A stretch of 35,121 nt of DNA from Ruminiclostridium sp. (GTDB taxonomy: Bacteria; Bacillota_A; Clostridia; Oscillospirales; Ruminococcaceae). Shown piece by piece: positions 1 to 7,650 of the stretch. The DNA is taken from contig JAFZOA010000399.1 in the NCBI GenBank assembly GCA_017550775.1, positions 1 through 35,121 on the forward strand. The letters are read 5' to 3'. How positions within the stretch are numbered: the first letter of the stretch is position 1; each line of letters begins with the position of its first letter. The translations under genes and the position numbers were made by a program. The notes below the pieces were generated by a model. That model searched no databases and was not told the DNA's origin. It saw only the letters and a program-made list of their open reading frames with translations.

Positions 1-1
1 C

Positions 2-1387
2 AACTGGTTCAGATCGAAGAACTGCATAATATATGATGTTTCGTTCGGTGCCGATATCTGCACATGGGCTCATGTGAGATCTATCGAGAACAAGAAGGTG
101 GAAAAGGTCATAACCCAGCCCTGCGCCGCAATTGTAAAATACATAGAGACATATCAGCCGAAGCTTATAAACAACCTTTCCCCCATACACAGCCCTATCG
201 CGTGCGCAGCTGTGTATATCAAAAAGTATCTGAAACAGAAGAACCGTATAGCCGTTCTTTCACCCTGTGTTGCAAAGAAGCATGAATTCACGGAAACGGG
301 ACTTGCGGATTTCAATGTGACGTTCCGCAAGCTTCAGGATTATTTTGACAGGAACGATATAAGAATACCGACTCACGCCGAGTCGGATCTTGAATACGAC
401 TTTGACGAAAGGCAGGGTCAGGTCGGTGCAGTATATCCTCGTCCGGGCGGACTCAGAGACAACCTGTGGCTCCATGAGCCCGATATCAACATCACGACCT
501 CCGAAGGCGTTCACAAGGTATATCCAGAGCTTGATATGTATGCAGATATGCCTGATTTCAAGCACCCCGATGTATTCGATGTTCTCTCCTGTGAGTTCGG
601 ATGCAACGTCGGTCCCGGTACAGGCACCACACAGACCGTCTTTGATGTCATGGCTTCGATGAGAGAGATCGAGAGAGAGGCAAAGAGCCGCCGTAAGACA
701 GGCGTTTTCAAGGGCGGCGAGGATAAGCTCTTCAAGCAGTTCGACGATGAGCTTAGACTCATAGATTTCATGAGGACTTATCATCCCGTAACGCCGACTC
801 CTCTGCCGACAGACAGACAGCTTGACGCAGTATTTGCCATGATGGGCAAGCATACGGACGAAGAGCGCAACTTCAACTGCCACGCCTGCGGATACTCCTC
901 GTGTCACGATATGGCAACGGCGATCTGCCGCGGCCTCAACAATGTCGATAACTGTATCGTACACGCAAAGTCCGTTCTTACCGCGCGTCACAGCGAGCTT
1001 ACCGCTCAGCATGAGCTCCTGACCGAGATCACGAATGACTGCTTTGAGCTCTCCTCAAGACTCAGGGAAGATCTCGGCAACATTAACGATAATATGCGCG
1101 TTATCGGCGATTCCACAAACAAGACAAGTGAGAGAGCTGGCGAGGTCAACGAGCTCCTTACAAGTGTTATCCAGTTCTGCGACGAAAACAAGACAATGAA
1201 CGCTTCCGCGGTGGAACAGCTTGCGGAGATACTCCGTATGACACAGGATGCGTTCAAGTCGCTCGACGACAATGTCAATGTGACAAATGAGAGCTCGGAG
1301 GTCATAGGAAAATCTGTTTCTGAGATCAATGCTCTCGTCGAGAAGATAAACGACAATCTGCGCAAGGCTGAAAGAAAGAGATCCTGA
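2..1387 (+). CDS. [FeFe]-hydrogenase-like protein with Fe-S domain and MCP-like C-terminus (5' partial)
   Basis: The reading frame is open from base 2, so the start and probably N-terminal ferredoxin clusters lie upstream; 461 residues are visible. Three regions match H-cluster motifs of [FeFe]-hydrogenases: QPCAAIVKYIE (motif 1 position), SPCVAKKHEF (MPCxxKxxE position) and SCEFGCNVGPG (motif 3 position). Around residues 292-310 a CHACGYSSCxxMA...C pattern indicates a 4Fe-4S domain of the kind found in HsfB/HydS-type sensory hydrogenases. The last ~120 residues are Asn/Ser/Glu-rich and helical, resembling the signalling part of methyl-accepting chemotaxis proteins. The combination suggests a hydrogen- or redox-sensing protein rather than a bulk catalytic hydrogenase; this is inference. 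A hairpin terminator follows the stop. Confidence 0.8.
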   Translation, partial: NWFRSKNCIIYDVSFGADICTWAHVRSIENKKVEKVITQPCAAIVKYIETYQPKLINNLSPIHSPIACAAVYIKKYLKQKNRIAVLSPCVAKKHEFTETGLADFNVTFRKLQDYFDRNDIRIPTHAESDLEYDFDERQGQVGAVYPRPGGLRDNLWLHEPDINITTSEGVHKVYPELDMYADMPDFKHPDVFDVLSCEFGCNVGPGTGTTQTVFDVMASMREIEREAKSRRKTGVFKGGEDKLFKQFDDELRLIDFMRTYHPVTPTPLPTDRQLDAVFAMMGKHTDEERNFNCHACGYSSCHDMATAICRGLNNVDNCIVHAKSVLTARHSELTAQHELLTEITNDCFELSSRLREDLGNINDNMRVIGDSTNKTSERAGEVNELLTSVIQFCDENKTMNASAVEQLAEILRMTQDAFKSLDDNVNVTNESSEVIGKSVSEINALVEKINDNLRKAERKRS

Positions 1388-1394
1388 GACAATA

Positions 1395-1437
1395 CAGCCG
1401 CTCATCCATTTTCAGAAAAGGTTGGGCGGCTGCTTTC
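1395..1437 (+). terminator. Hairpin terminator after the hydrogenase-like gene
   Basis: CAGCCGCTCATCC (1395-1407) pairs with GGTTGGGCGGCTG (1420-1432) with G-U pairs allowed, followed by a short CTTTC tail. The weak T tract lowers certainty, but it lies 8 bases after the stop. Confidence 0.55.
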
Positions 1438-1539
1438 AAGCGCGGTGATGATCCGTGCGCGGCGGGATATCATTTGTTTTTGGGCAGAATTTACGATATT
1501 TCCGCATTTTTTCTGTACATCATTCATAGTGCTGTGCTG

Positions 1540-1568
1540 TTGACATATTTGTAAAAAATTGGTATAAT
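1540..1568 (+). promoter_or_regulatory. Consensus sigma-A promoter of the TerY-type operon
   Basis: TTGACA (1540-1545) and TATAAT (1563-1568) are both perfect consensus hexamers with a 17-bp spacer. It lies 52 bases before the chosen start of the LRR gene and is the only strong promoter seen before the following co-directional genes, so it probably drives the operon from 1620 to at least 6611. Confidence 0.9.
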
Positions 1569-1619
1569 GAGTTAGATGATTTTATATGATAATGAACAAA
1601 ACATGAGGTGGTGGGATAT

Positions 1620-2687
1620 ATGCTGTGCCAGAACTGTCAGGCGAAGCTGCCGATCGGCAAGGTGCTTTGTCCTGAGTGTAAACACCTCAATCCCTACAAT
1701 ATCGTAGTATACAGCAATACGAAGGCAGTTCAGACCGCCCTCAGAAAAATGATCGACGAGCAGTACGAACGCATCGGCGATAACAGACAGTTTGTCGCGG
1801 TCATGTATGATTACCTGCCGGATTACGATATGGAGCGAAAACTGCTTAAGAAAGCTGTTGAAGCGGGTTTCCTTGACGAGATGTTCATGGCGGTCGATAA
1901 AAAATCGGCTTTTAAGAGCATGAAAAGCAAGCTTATCAAGGAAGCTGGTTTCATGAGGTATGACGCGGAGTTCGTGCTCGCCTGTTTCGGACATATGTTC
2001 GGGTTTGCGTATGTTTCTCCGTTTATCGAGTATGACGCACCGCCGAAACAGGACGAGGCGGCAGAGAAAATTGTTGCAGCCCATGAGATCCGGCCGAAGA
2101 TCTTCGGAAAGTTCGATGCGTTCAGATACGCTCTTTCGGGAAGGATAACGGTCAAGGAGGGTTATACCGGGATCGCGGGGTACTGCTTTGAGAATTACGG
2201 CCTGATGAAGGAGATATCGCTCCCGGAGACAATAAGCTCTATCGGCGAATACGCTTTTTCGGACTGTAAGAGCCTTGAAAGCATCGTTGTACCCGGGTTG
2301 GTGAGAAAGCTTGAAAAGGGCGTGTTCAGCGCCTGTCTCGGACTTAAAAAAGCGTCGCTTCCGGAGGGGCTCCTCTCGATAGGCGACAACTGCTTCTTCT
2401 GCTGCACTTCGCTGAAAACTCTGAGGATCCCCGACAGTGTCAGCAGTATCGGAGAGAACGCGTTCTCGGGCTGTGCTTCGCTCGAAAAGCTCATAGTACC
2501 GAAGAATGTGAAGTTTATAGACAGCAACGCGTTTGCGTATTGCGGCAAAATGACCGTGATATGCACGGAAAACTCTTTTGTGCATAAGTATTGTATGCAG
2601 AATGAAATAAAATACCGCACTCTTCCCGTAGGAGTAACCCTTCCGGGCGGAGACGGATCGGAGGACGAGCCGGATGAAAGAGCTTAG
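1620..2687 (+). CDS. Zinc-ribbon BspA-type leucine-rich repeat protein
   Basis: 355 residues from the ATG at 1620, chosen because GAGGTGG (1605-1611) gives a ribosome binding site 8 bases upstream; GTG codons at 1608 and 1611 lie inside that site. The N-terminus has a CQNC...CPEC zinc ribbon (residues 3-21). The second half holds repeats of the LRR_5/BspA kind, for example IGEYAFSDCKSLESIVVP and IGENAFSGCASLEKLIVP, spaced about 22-23 residues. There is no signal peptide, so the protein is probably cytoplasmic. It overlaps the kinase gene by 14 bp, which argues for translational coupling and a joint role, perhaps as scaffold or sensor for the kinase/phosphatase module. The role is inference. 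Confidence 0.85.
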   Translation: MLCQNCQAKLPIGKVLCPECKHLNPYNIVVYSNTKAVQTALRKMIDEQYERIGDNRQFVAVMYDYLPDYDMERKLLKKAVEAGFLDEMFMAVDKKSAFKSMKSKLIKEAGFMRYDAEFVLACFGHMFGFAYVSPFIEYDAPPKQDEAAEKIVAAHEIRPKIFGKFDAFRYALSGRITVKEGYTGIAGYCFENYGLMKEISLPETISSIGEYAFSDCKSLESIVVPGLVRKLEKGVFSACLGLKKASLPEGLLSIGDNCFFCCTSLKTLRIPDSVSSIGENAFSGCASLEKLIVPKNVKFIDSNAFAYCGKMTVICTENSFVHKYCMQNEIKYRTLPVGVTLPGGDGSEDEPDERA

Positions 2688-4017
2688 TATCGGACAGCAG
2701 GTCGAGCTGGAATACGGAGACAAGGCCACGGTCACCGGAATAATCGGAAGCGGCGGTCAGGGTACCGTCTACATGGTGGAGTACAACGGGAAAAAGTGGG
2801 CACTCAAGTGGTATGATGTCTCGAAAATGAAGGATCCCGCACAGTTCCGCGGGAACATCAAAAGAAATATCGCCGACGGTGCGCCGAGCAACAAATTCCT
2901 GTGGCCGCAGTATCTGACCAAGGAGACCGGAGACGGCACTTTCGGGTATCTTATGGATCTGAAGCCCGACAGCTTCGATGCCTTTACGGATATCCTGAAT
3001 ACCTACAAGCTTAAGATAGATCCGCTTACCGGACAGGCGGTAAGGCACCCGGTAAGGTTCACGAATCTGAGATCCATGATAACTGCGGCTATCAATATTT
3101 CCAACGCTTTCAGACAGCTTCACAGAGTTGGCAAGAGCTATCAGGATCTTAACGACGGCGGTTTCTTCATAAATGTCGATACCGGCGCCGTGCTGGTCTG
3201 CGACTGTGACAATATCGCCCCGGACGGCTCAAACTTCGGGATCGGCGGCAAGCCGGGATATATGGCTCCCGAGATAGTTCGCGGAGTTGCAAAGCCGGAC
3301 GTTCAGACGGATAAATACTCACTTGCGGTCGTGCTGTTCAAGCTTCTGTTCAGAGGCGATCCGCTTGAGGGGCAGAAGGTGGTCAGGGATGTATGTCTGA
3401 CCGAGGCTGCGGAGCTCAGGCACTACGGAGCAGACGCAGTGTTCGTGTACGATCCCGACAACGATTCAAACAGACCCGTAAGGGGTATTCACGACAACGT
3501 GATAAAGCTCTGGAAGATGTATCCCGATTACATCAAGGACGCGTTCATAAGGTCATTTACCGCCGGTCTTACCGATACAAACAAGAGAATAATAGAGAAC
3601 GAATGGCAGAAGATGTTTATACGGCTGAGATCCGAGATCATTTTCTGTTCATGCGGAAGGACCAACTACACCAATATGTTTGAAATGGAAGACAGGCTTA
3701 CCTACAAATGCCCGAAATGCGGTATGACATTCGCCACGATAAAGTTTTCCGACAAGGATTACAGAGTGCCTCTGTATATTGGTTCGAGGTTCTATCAATG
3801 CGAGATCGACCCCGATTCCGAGGATTACACGTCGGTGGCGGGAGAGCTTGTCGAGAACAAGCTCAAACCCGGGGTTCTGGGTCTGAGGAACTGTTCCGAA
3901 CAGACATGGGATGTTCGTATGCCGGACGGTGAATTCCATAAGGTATCACCCGGAAAAGGATGCCCTATCTGGCAGGGGCTTGAGATCAATTTCGGTAAAG
4001 TTACCGTCAAGATCTGA
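2674..4017 (+). CDS. Ser/Thr protein kinase-like protein with C-terminal zinc ribbon (TerY-associated type)
   Basis: 447 residues; ATG with GGAGG (2660-2664) nine bases upstream. The kinase fold shows a Gly loop (GSGGQGTVYMVEY), the ATP lysine (WALKWY), a catalytic-loop aspartate in SYQDLNDGGFFIN instead of HRD, a metal-binding aspartate in VCDCDN instead of DFG, and an APE motif (GYMAPEIVRG). The usual key residues are therefore present in unusual contexts, so it is probably active. A zinc ribbon (CSCGRTN...CPKCG, about residues 327-350) and a short beta-rich C-terminal domain follow. Kinases with C-terminal zinc ribbons are known partners of TerY-type vWA proteins and PP2C phosphatases, which are the next two genes. 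Substrate unknown. Confidence 0.85.
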   Translation: MKELSIGQQVELEYGDKATVTGIIGSGGQGTVYMVEYNGKKWALKWYDVSKMKDPAQFRGNIKRNIADGAPSNKFLWPQYLTKETGDGTFGYLMDLKPDSFDAFTDILNTYKLKIDPLTGQAVRHPVRFTNLRSMITAAINISNAFRQLHRVGKSYQDLNDGGFFINVDTGAVLVCDCDNIAPDGSNFGIGGKPGYMAPEIVRGVAKPDVQTDKYSLAVVLFKLLFRGDPLEGQKVVRDVCLTEAAELRHYGADAVFVYDPDNDSNRPVRGIHDNVIKLWKMYPDYIKDAFIRSFTAGLTDTNKRIIENEWQKMFIRLRSEIIFCSCGRTNYTNMFEMEDRLTYKCPKCGMTFATIKFSDKDYRVPLYIGSRFYQCEIDPDSEDYTSVAGELVENKLKPGVLGLRNCSEQTWDVRMPDGEFHKVSPGKGCPIWQGLEINFGKVTVKI

Positions 4018-4055
4018 GATCTTTCTATAAAAAACTGCGAAAGGACGCTTTAAGT

Positions 4056-4901
4056 ATGAGTAAAAAGAACGAGGCTTTCGGAGAGGACGCTGTAAAGGAA
4101 GAGAAGACCAGGAATATACCGGTCGCTGATGAGGGTTCCGATCCCTTTGATTTTGATGACGATCCGCTGGGCGCTACGGGTGTGTCAAGGAAGAGTCTTG
4201 TGATCTTCTTTGTGATAGACACATCGGGAAGCATGAAGGGTACCAAGATCGGTGAGCTCAACACCGTTATGGAAGAGCTTATCCCTGAGATCAGACGTGT
4301 CGGTGAAGCGGATACCGAGGTAAAGATCGCGGTACTTACCTTCTCCACGGATTTCAAATGGATGTATTCGGAGCCTATACCTATCGAGGAATTTGAATGG
4401 GTAAGACTGAACGCTTCGGGCGTTACGAGCATGGGAGCCGCTTTCAAAGAGCTTTCCGCAAGAATGTCAAGAAACAGCTTCTTAAGTTCGCCGTCGCTGT
4501 CGTTTGCGCCTGTTATATTCCTTATGACGGACGGATATCCCTCCGACGATTACGAGGAAGGGCTTAAGGCTCTTTCTGTGAACAGCTGGTATAAATTCGG
4601 ACTTAAGGCTGCGCTCGGTATCGGTAAGGAAGCAAACGACGATATGCTCGCGGAGTTTACCGGAAGCCCGGACACCGTTGTTCATGCTTACTCCGGCAAT
4701 CAGCTCGCACAGATGATAAAGATCGTAGCCGTAACTGCTTCACAGATAGGAAGTAAGTCCATGACGCTTGCCGATCAGGCGGAATCCGAGCTCAGCGATG
4801 AGGACGTTTATGCGTCCAAGCAGAAGATGCTTGGACAGCAGATACAGAATCTTGTGACCCAGAACGGATCCGACAATACGGATTTCGACGAGGGCTGGTA
4901 A
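4056..4901 (+). CDS. TerY-like von Willebrand factor A domain protein
   Basis: 281 residues. After an acidic leader of about 45 residues the vWA domain carries a full MIDAS metal site: DTSGSM (DxSxS), the threonine in VTSMGAAF, and LMTDGYPSDD. TerY proteins are cytoplasmic vWA proteins that act as metal-dependent assembly factors in tellurium-resistance-like stress systems and TerY-P phage defence. Here it lies between kinase and phosphatase genes, the typical triad order. The ~55-residue C-terminal tail after the domain is polar and low in predicted structure and could be a phosphorylation target; that is inference. AAAGGA lies upstream at acceptable spacing. Confidence 0.85.
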   Translation: MSKKNEAFGEDAVKEEKTRNIPVADEGSDPFDFDDDPLGATGVSRKSLVIFFVIDTSGSMKGTKIGELNTVMEELIPEIRRVGEADTEVKIAVLTFSTDFKWMYSEPIPIEEFEWVRLNASGVTSMGAAFKELSARMSRNSFLSSPSLSFAPVIFLMTDGYPSDDYEEGLKALSVNSWYKFGLKAALGIGKEANDDMLAEFTGSPDTVVHAYSGNQLAQMIKIVAVTASQIGSKSMTLADQAESELSDEDVYASKQKMLGQQIQNLVTQNGSDNTDFDEGW

Positions 4902-4967
4902 TGATCTCTGCCCGGCGGTCGGGCGGAAAACGTTTTTGTAATTCTTTTAATTGAGTGGTGAAAGGTC

Positions 4968-5864
4968 ATGCTGGACGGCTTCAGTTATTCCGTTATGGGT
5001 GCAAGCCATGAGAAAAGAGGCATAGTTTGTCAGGATGCCTCGGCATACAGGATAGGGAACGGATTTGCGGCGGCTGTCGTCGCGGACGGTCACGGCGGCA
5101 AGAAATACTTCCGAAGCAATGTGGGTTCACAGTGCGCGGTTGAAGCCGCTTTGGAAACGGTCGAGCATTTCTATTCCGATCCCGATGAATTCGATCTGCG
5201 GTTCAAGGCAGATCACAAAAGGATCATCAAGCGTATCGAGAAATATGCTATCATGCTCTGGAACGAGAAGATAATAAAGCATTTTGACTCGACCCCGCTT
5301 ACTTCCGAGGAGCTCAACAGGTTCTCCTATGAGGAGTTCGGGGAGATACCGCCTGAGTCATACTACGGTACGACCATGGTGTGCGCAGTTATCGCAAGAG
5401 GTTATTCATGGGGCTTTCAGATAGGCGACGGAAGTCTCGTGGCGGTGTTTGACGACGGTGAGACATCTATGATAATGGACTATGAGGAGTCAAACCCGGC
5501 GAATATCACTTCGTCGATGTGTAATGCCAACGCTTCCGATATGTTCGATTCGTTCTACAAAGAAAAGAGCCCGGTCGCGATCATGGTCTCTACCGACGGA
5601 CTTTATACCTCCTTCGGCAGTGACTTTGATTTTCTCGATTACCATACGATCATCGCGGGTCAGCTCGCAAATCCGGAAGCTTTTCTCGATTCGCTCAAGA
5701 ACAATATGAAAAAACGTTCTCATTACGGTACCGAGGATGATATTTCCGTATCCTGCGTGTATGATAAAGAGCTTGCGGTATCGTGTCAGGAGGCCATAAA
5801 GAACAAGGTCGCGGAAAACAAGCGCCTTGCGGCCGAGCGTAAAGCAAAATTGCTGAATAAATGA
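4968..5864 (+). CDS. PP2C-family Ser/Thr protein phosphatase
   Basis: 298 residues with the metal-binding motifs of PP2C/PPM phosphatases: QDAS near residue 24, VADGHGG near residue 38, TTMVCAV then GFQIGDG near residue 150, VSTDGLY near residue 207, and EDDISVS near residue 256. All acidic ligands expected for the two-metal centre are visible, so it should be active. It would oppose the kinase two genes upstream in the TerY-phosphatase-kinase triad. A 66-base gap with a small hairpin separates it from the vWA gene; the ribosome binding site is in GGTGAAAGG. The next gene starts within about 20 bases, consistent with one transcript. Confidence 0.88.
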   Translation: MLDGFSYSVMGASHEKRGIVCQDASAYRIGNGFAAAVVADGHGGKKYFRSNVGSQCAVEAALETVEHFYSDPDEFDLRFKADHKRIIKRIEKYAIMLWNEKIIKHFDSTPLTSEELNRFSYEEFGEIPPESYYGTTMVCAVIARGYSWGFQIGDGSLVAVFDDGETSMIMDYEESNPANITSSMCNANASDMFDSFYKEKSPVAIMVSTDGLYTSFGSDFDFLDYHTIIAGQLANPEAFLDSLKNNMKKRSHYGTEDDISVSCVYDKELAVSCQEAIKNKVAENKRLAAERKAKLLNK

Positions 5865-5882
5865 TATATGGCAGGTGTAGTA

Positions 5883-6611
5883 ATGGATAACAGTAAAATA
5901 TACAGCACCGCAAAAGAGCTTGCGGAGAAGGTGAGCCGCGAAAAGCCCTGCTACGCCGGACTTGAAACAGCGGTCTTGATAAGCGATAAGGGGACATTTC
6001 TCGGTGTTACCGGCATCAATGTCGCTGACGGAAGGATAGTTGATGTTCCCGCCGATATTGCCGCCTTTATGAACATGAGAAACTCCGGCGGACGTACCGC
6101 GCTCGGGCTTGCGGTTATAAAGCTCGCAGACATGAGCTTTGTGCAGCCCTCGGAAGAGGCTCTTGAGCTTATGTTCCGTACCAATACCGAGAATGACGGC
6201 TGCCTCGTATGTCTCGGAAAAGACGAAAGCAAGCTTTTGTCGGCGCTCAGGCTCGGAGCGGACAGCGATTCGATGATGGATGGCTTCGACTTTGACGATG
6301 CCGGCGACAGACCCGCCGCTCACTCACCCGCGGCAGACAGCAGCAGAAAATACGCGGCAGCCAATACTACCGCAAATGTTATAAGCGGCGTTGCTGTCGA
6401 TGAGAGCAATCCGTTCTATGAGAAGACCGCCGATGTCGCTTCCCCGGAGGAGACTCTTTCGGTCATGAGTGAGGAACAGAAGGAAGACGCTCTGAAAAAT
6501 ATGACCGGCGCGCCCGACCTTACAACAGAGGAGCTTTTAAAACAGGCGAAAAAGCGCAAGGGCGTCGCAAAATCAAACTTTTTGTTCAGAAAAAAGCACA
6601 AGGAAGGATAA
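5883..6611 (+). CDS. Possible catalytically dead cytidine-deaminase-fold protein
   Basis: 242 residues from ATG 5883, preferred because GCAGGTG (5871-5877) gives a ribosome binding site; an ATG at 5868 has none. I do not recognise a named family. Residues ~24-115 read like a cytidine deaminase: ETAVLISDKGTFLGVTGIN resembles the substrate-strand region, DVPADIAAF sits where CAERTA would be, and FVQPSEEALELM where PCGxCRQxL would be. The zinc ligands and catalytic glutamate positions are not conserved, so if the fold is right it is inactive and may be a binding module. The C-terminal half is Ala/Asp/Ser/Glu-rich, probably disordered, ending in a basic stretch (KKRKGVAK). It is the last close gene of the TerY-type operon. 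Confidence 0.6.
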   Translation: MDNSKIYSTAKELAEKVSREKPCYAGLETAVLISDKGTFLGVTGINVADGRIVDVPADIAAFMNMRNSGGRTALGLAVIKLADMSFVQPSEEALELMFRTNTENDGCLVCLGKDESKLLSALRLGADSDSMMDGFDFDDAGDRPAAHSPAADSSRKYAAANTTANVISGVAVDESNPFYEKTADVASPEETLSVMSEEQKEDALKNMTGAPDLTTEELLKQAKKRKGVAKSNFLFRKKHKEG

Positions 6612-6751
6612 AACGGGAATGGGTGGCTTTGTCGGCTTATTCAGTGTATCCCGGAGTATAATATTATAGAGGATCTCAAAAAACTCTGTTTGAGAGAAAA
6701 GGAGCTTTCAGAGGTATCCTGTACTAAAATCTTGATCATGGAGGAATCACA

Positions 6752-7255
6752 ATGGCATTCATGTTGTACAGCATTGATGACGCTGTCGATTGTAAATATA
6801 TAGTCATCAAATCTATGAGAGAACAGGCAAAGATGGGTACGCTTATCCATATTATGGACGCTCACGAATCATCTGACGGCATAACGGTAAAGTATCGTGT
6901 GACCAAGACCCAGCAGGATTTTACTATCAAATTTGATACTATAAAGCAGTTCTGCAACTGGTGTATGCCGAGTACATTCCTTGCTAAATACTACGATAAG
7001 CTTTCGACAAGGGATATAATAAGGTATATCAAGATCGAGAAGAGAGGCTTTTGGTCATTCTATTTCCCGATCATTCTGTTCGTTCTTGTCGCGGTATGGC
7101 TGGTCGCGCTGCTTGTATTGAAGGATATGACCGGAGTGTTGCTTGGAATAATTATAGGCTCGGTGCTTTCGGTAATAGCGGTAGTCGGGGTGTTCCTGAT
7201 AAGCCATTTTTCCAAGTCTCATATGATAGAAAGCTTGTACAGGAAAGTAAGCTGA
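6752..7255 (+). CDS. Small membrane protein with two C-terminal transmembrane helices
   Basis: 167 residues; ATG with GGAGGA upstream. Residues 1-100 are soluble with no family I recognise. Two hydrophobic helices follow (about 103-125, FYFPIILFVLVAVWLVALLV, and 128-150, VLLGIIIGSVLSVIAVVGVF), then a short basic tail, so it is a tail-anchored hairpin in the membrane with the N-terminal domain probably cytoplasmic. A 140-base gap separates it from the preceding operon, with a TATAAT at 6658-6663 that could be a promoter of its own but lacks a clear -35. A good terminator follows the stop. Function unknown. Confidence 0.75.
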   Translation: MAFMLYSIDDAVDCKYIVIKSMREQAKMGTLIHIMDAHESSDGITVKYRVTKTQQDFTIKFDTIKQFCNWCMPSTFLAKYYDKLSTRDIIRYIKIEKRGFWSFYFPIILFVLVAVWLVALLVLKDMTGVLLGIIIGSVLSVIAVVGVFLISHFSKSHMIESLYRKVS

Positions 7256-7285
7256 ATTCAGGACAGCCTATAATCAGGATAGTCG

Positions 7286-7320
7286 GAGCGGTACATTGAT
7301 AATGTATCGCTCTGTTGTTT
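7286..7320 (+). terminator. Intrinsic terminator after the membrane protein gene
   Basis: GAGCGGTACATT pairs with AATGTATCGCTC (one G-U pair) around a three-base loop, followed by TGTTGTTT. It lies 30 bases after the stop at 7255. Confidence 0.8.
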
Positions 7321-7335
7321 ACAGATCATTATTGA

Positions 7336-7590
7336 GTTTACAGTTTACAGTTTACAGGTTACAGTTGTGGTGTCCGCTGCGCGGACATATTTGAATCGTG
7401 ACGAAGCACGAAAGTATGTGCGTCGGAAGATGATCGTTTGTAGTTGTTTAATTTCTTTAAGTTTTGTCACAATTCTGATAAGCGGCTAAGCCGCCTCCAA
7501 AACTGTGACCTGTAAACTGTAAACTAAAAAAGCGGCGCAGCCGCCACAACAACTGTAAACTGTTACCTGTAACCTGTAACCTGTAAACTG
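7336..7590. repeat. Heptamer-repeat inverted element (TTTACAG / CTGTAAA units)
   Basis: The left arm (7336-7370) has tandem TTTACAG/GTTACAG heptamers ending in TTGTGG. The right arm (7544-7590) begins CCACAAC and carries the complementary CTGTAAAC/CTGTAACC heptamers. A third, inner block of the same units lies at 7500-7526. Small GC palindromes sit beside the arms (TGTCCGC/GCGGACA; GCGGCTAAGCCGC; GCGGCGCAGCCGC). No gene is seen in the stretch. It looks like a dispersed palindromic intergenic repeat or miniature element; which family is unknown. Confidence 0.7.
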
Positions 7591-7650
7591 ATAAATCGTT
7601 TGCAGAGACAGAGCGGAATTTTCAGTATTACATAGAAGGAAACGATCGTA

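Noticed and set aside
260..1012. 250-codon open frame opposite the hydrogenase-like gene
   Set aside because: It is antisense to well-supported hydrogenase motifs; long antisense frames are common in GC-rich codon usage.
1572..2735. 387-codon open frame opposite the LRR gene
   Set aside because: Antisense to clear LRR repeats, no family features and no ribosome binding site.
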